Assembly (NCBI GenBank): GCA_964455375.1
Contig: CAYVXE010000093.1
Span: forward strand, 1 to 17,507
Length of the DNA stretch: 17,507 nt
Direction: 5' to 3'
From: CAYVXE01 sp964455375
GTDB lineage: Bacteria; Zhuqueibacterota; Zhuqueibacteria; Oceanimicrobiales; Oceanimicrobiaceae
A program made the translations under genes and the position numbers. The notes below the pieces were generated by a model. The model was not told where the DNA came from. It ran no database searches and saw only the letters and a list, made by a program, of their open reading frames with translations. Of this stretch, positions 15,266 to 17,507 are shown piece by piece; position 1 is the first letter of the stretch, and each line of letters begins with the position of its first letter.

Positions 15266-17431
15266 TTAGACCTTTACTATTTCGACTTTCGCTTCTTGTA
15301 TTGCGCCTCCACGACCCATGTCTGTTAAGAGATCATCCGTGAGCGCATTAGCTGAAGACCCACCTTTTAACAAAGAAGGCCAATATCCTTGAGGCATACA
15401 TACCACTCCTTGCCTTACTTTTCTACTAATACGTGCCGTTATATATACTCTACCTCGCTGATTATATACTCTCAATTTATCACCATCGACTATGTTTCTA
15501 TAGGATGCATCATCTGGGTTCACCTCCAAATAGGGCTTCCCTTCCTTTTTAAGAATATGATCAATATTGGCATGACTACTATTCAGCAAATATTTAGGCG
15601 TTTTAATAGTCAATAAATGCAATGGGTATTTCTCCCTATCTGATTTATTATATTCCCTGGGAACATAAGTTGGAAGACTAGGTTTAATATCCTCATCGTA
15701 GAAATGGCATTTTCCTGTTTTGGTCTTGAAATTACCTTTAGCATGAGGCATCCATTTATCTGGAAGGTTCAATCTTTGTCCTCCTTTTTTTCTCAGTGAT
15801 TCAAAAGTAATACCCTTCAAATATTCGTGATCACTTTGCAGTGTTTTCTTTACAATATCAATATCTGATTCGTATAGGTACGATTCCGCAAATCCCATTT
15901 CCCGAGCAAGTAATCTGAAAAGTTCCGAGTTGGGTTTTGATTCACCTAATGGTTCAATGGCTGGCTCGTTGATGTTTATATATGCTGTTCCCCATGAATC
16001 TAGAATGTCCCAATTTTCAAGAACGCTTGTTGCAGGAAAAATATAGTCAGCGTATCGTGCTGTATCAGTAATGAAGTGCTCTGATACAATGGTCAATAAG
16101 TCTTCCCTTTCCAATCCCTTAAGAACCAGATTTTGATTGGGAGTGGTAACTGCCGGGTTCGAATTAAATACAAATAAGGCATCTATACGAGGATTTAGAT
16201 TCTTGCTATTCAAAGCTTTACCCAACTCTATCATATTGATAGATTGGGTTTCCTTGCTTGCCAACTCTTTAGGTAAAGTTATGCTTTCCCAGTTCAATGA
16301 TGCTCCGAATAACTCATATGTCATGTGCATCAATCCACCTCCAAAATGCCGCCAAGCACCTGTCAATGCCGGCAACATGGCTACAGCCCTAAAGGCACTT
16401 GCTCCATTGACCTGATGTTCCATACCTATAAGAACTCGAACCAGGGAAGGTGAGCTTTGTGCATATGTTTTAGCTAATGAAATGATAGTTTCCTTTTCCA
16501 GACCCGTAATTCGAGCAACTGAAACTGGGTCATATTTTTGCACATGTTCTTTTAATTCTTCAATCCCAACAGTATAAAGGTCAATATATTCCTGATCATG
16601 TAGATTTTCTTTTAGTATTACATGCATCAGTCCTAAAGCAAGAGCCGTATCAGTACCTGGATATGGCTGAATGTGCCAGTCGGCTTTCTCAGAAGTAAGA
16701 GATTTGAAAGGATCGACCACAACAATTGTGGCCCCATTCCCTTTAGCCTTTTGAATAAATGGCCAGAGATGTTGGTTGGAAAGTACCGGATTAGTTCCCC
16801 ATAAAATTATAAATCTGCTATGCACGCAATCTTCAGGTAATACACCTGTTGTTTGCCCGTTTGTTGCCAAAACTCCGGCTACTGCTGTATCGCCACAAAT
16901 TGTTCTTTCCAGTTGGCTAGCTCCAATATGTGCAAAAAATCGATTGGGAGCTTTGCTCTGGACTTTGCCTTGATTACCGCCAAAACTATACGGGAGAATT
17001 GACTCACCACCTTTTTCATTAATGATTGTCTTGAGTTTTGTTGCAACTTCGTTTATGGCTTGTTTCCAGCTGATTTTAGTAAACTCACCTTTCCCCTTAT
17101 CTCCAGTTCTTTTTAGGGGGGTCAATATTCGATCGGAATTGAATGTCACATCATTAGGAAAGTTGACCATCTTATCACATAATTTTCCAGCGGTGTAGGG
17201 ATTCTGACTTGCCTGAAAATCAGTAACCTTATTATCAATTGTTGTCACTTTCCAACTACATCTGTCCGGACAATCGTGATAGCACGCACCGTGTACTATT
17301 TTGGTAGTTGTAGAAGCGAGGCAACTGGTAGTCAATAGAGGCAAAGAAGTCAGCCCAATTCCTATGGCAGTCTTGGCGCTTATTTCAATAAACTCTCTGC
17401 GATCAATACCTTTATTCTTATTTGACTTCAT
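15266..17431 (-). CDS. Tat-exported molybdopterin oxidoreductase, single subunit (cassette D)
   Basis: A 721-residue DMSO-reductase-superfamily catalytic subunit. The N-terminus has a Tat signal (RREFIEI at 11-17, hydrophobic 21-34) ending in LTTSC, so a Tat lipoprotein is possible. The [4Fe-4S] site is Cys50-x3-Cys54-x3-Cys58-x26-Cys85. The Mo-bisMGD domain follows, with a candidate thiolate ligand at Cys179 (RTICGDTA; inference), the nucleotide-binding LWGTNPVLSNQH and FVFNSNPAVTTPNQ segments, and a C-terminal MopB cap (LLTIKTPKYLLNSS ... VNPDDASYRNIVDGDKLRVYNQRGRV). The domain set is full length. The substrate cannot be told from sequence; polysulfide/thiosulfate/tetrathionate-type or related reductases are candidates. 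No electron-transfer ferredoxin, membrane anchor or maturation chaperone gene is in the unit, so it must use host partners. The stop is 12 bp before site 3 and the start 21 bp from site 4; there is no Shine-Dalgarno sequence. Confidence 0.9.
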   Translation of the reverse strand: MKSNKNKGIDRREFIEISAKTAIGIGLTSLPLLTTSCLASTTTKIVHGACYHDCPDRCSWKVTTIDNKVTDFQASQNPYTAGKLCDKMVNFPNDVTFNSDRILTPLKRTGDKGKGEFTKISWKQAINEVATKLKTIINEKGGESILPYSFGGNQGKVQSKAPNRFFAHIGASQLERTICGDTAVAGVLATNGQTTGVLPEDCVHSRFIILWGTNPVLSNQHLWPFIQKAKGNGATIVVVDPFKSLTSEKADWHIQPYPGTDTALALGLMHVILKENLHDQEYIDLYTVGIEELKEHVQKYDPVSVARITGLEKETIISLAKTYAQSSPSLVRVLIGMEHQVNGASAFRAVAMLPALTGAWRHFGGGLMHMTYELFGASLNWESITLPKELASKETQSINMIELGKALNSKNLNPRIDALFVFNSNPAVTTPNQNLVLKGLEREDLLTIVSEHFITDTARYADYIFPATSVLENWDILDSWGTAYININEPAIEPLGESKPNSELFRLLAREMGFAESYLYESDIDIVKKTLQSDHEYLKGITFESLRKKGGQRLNLPDKWMPHAKGNFKTKTGKCHFYDEDIKPSLPTYVPREYNKSDREKYPLHLLTIKTPKYLLNSSHANIDHILKKEGKPYLEVNPDDASYRNIVDGDKLRVYNQRGRVYITARISRKVRQGVVCMPQGYWPSLLKGGSSANALTDDLLTDMGRGGAIQEAKVEIVKV

Positions 17432-17452
17432 ATCTAGTTTTTAATGACCACC

Positions 17453-17507
17453 AACGTCTGTGTATGTTTATTGTTCTTATACGCCCCAATTGGCGGTATA
17501 AGCACTA
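17453..17507 (-). repeat. attC-like site 4, left half only (cut by window end)
   Basis: AAC followed by GTCT and an arm GTGTATGTTTATTG, which aligns with the left arm of site 1 (GGCTATGTTTAGTG) including the G at arm position 7. Preceding GACCACCAAC pairs with GTTGGTGGTC at 15251-15260, closing unit D. An inner inverted repeat CTTATACGCC/GGCGGTATAAG lies at 17476-17502. The right arm and GTT lie beyond the window. Confidence 0.6.

Larger units (their letters stand above)
10707..17507 (-). mobile_element. Integron-like gene-cassette array, four units plus a partial fifth site
   Basis: Five minus-strand ORFs are punctuated by AAC...GTT hairpin sites at 10707-10750, 11705-11826, 13796-13918, 15132-15253 and 17453 onward. 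Using integron cutting rules (G^TT, read on the ORF strand), the units are A 10709-11706, B 11707-13797, C 13798-15133 and D 15134-17454. Each unit has a short leader (about 20-80 nt), one or two ORFs and a site beginning 11-24 bp after the stop. The bases outside each site pair with the other end of the same unit: GTTACCTACAGTACC/GGTATTGTAGGTAAC for B, GTTAGGGGCA/TGCCCCTAAC for C, GTTGGTGGTC/GACCACCAAC for D, and weaker GTTATGAAAA/TTTTGCTAAC for A. In a circular unit these become the outer stem of one long hairpin. No recombinase gene is in the window. The alternative is a non-integron hairpin element using the same logic. Confidence 0.75.

Noticed and set aside
10707..17507. CRISPR array
   Set aside because: The repeated sites are 44-123 bp palindromic structures separated by 1-2.3 kb of coding DNA, not short regular repeats with spacers.
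10707..17507. Insertion sequence or composite transposon
   Set aside because: No transposase gene and no pair of terminal inverted repeats bounding the whole region; the repeats are per gene unit.

Overview
The window has two parts that differ in composition and style, joined near position 10,620-10,710. The left part (1-10,619) looks like an ordinary chromosomal stretch of a Gram-negative, proteolytic bacterium outside the Proteobacteria. The S8 protease ends in a FlgD-like/T9SS-type sorting domain with the NYPNPFNPST motif. That motif is typical of the FCB group and neighbours (KSB1/Calditrichota, Marinimicrobia and Bacteroidota relatives), so I infer a KSB1-like lineage without being able to prove it. 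Most of these genes have strong Shine-Dalgarno sequences (GGAGG-like) and mid-range GC.

Left part, in order: a secreted subtilisin-like S8 protease (-), a secreted zinc metalloprotease of the DUF5117/DUF4953 type (-), a secreted TPR protein (+), a secreted S9A prolyl oligopeptidase (-), a YfcE/MJ0936-type phosphodiesterase (+) and a small isoprenylcysteine-methyltransferase-like membrane protein (+). Three unrelated exported peptidases within about 9 kb suggest growth on protein or peptides.

The right part (about 10,700-17,507) is visibly AT-rich. All five of its genes lie on the minus strand and none has a recognisable Shine-Dalgarno sequence. They are separated by four complete hairpin-forming sites and a fifth cut by the window end. 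Each site reads AAC, a 4-6 nt spacer (GGTTT-like), a stem arm, a loop, the other stem arm, a 3-4 nt spacer, GTT. The sequence just outside each site is a 10-15 bp inverted repeat specific to one unit and matches the other end of the same unit. This is the layout of an integron cassette array: same-direction ORFs, each ending 11-24 bp before a folded attC-like site, each unit starting with the complement of its own R'' box. The core departs from the GTTRRRY consensus, the terminal complementarity is longer than usual, and no integrase is in the window.

Units from left to right: A, a secreted DUF4350 protein; B, an OLD-like ATPase-TOPRIM nuclease (likely phage defence); C, a DUF6624 protein plus a lipoprotein RidA homologue without the catalytic arginine; D, a Tat-exported single-subunit molybdopterin oxidoreductase. 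Nearly all stem mismatches are G.T on the + strand and would be A.C on the - strand, so the + strand folds better. Relative to the ORFs this is the bottom strand, the one integrons recombine. An intrinsic terminator facing the array closes it at 10,630-10,664. If an integrase exists it should lie to the right, beyond 17,507.
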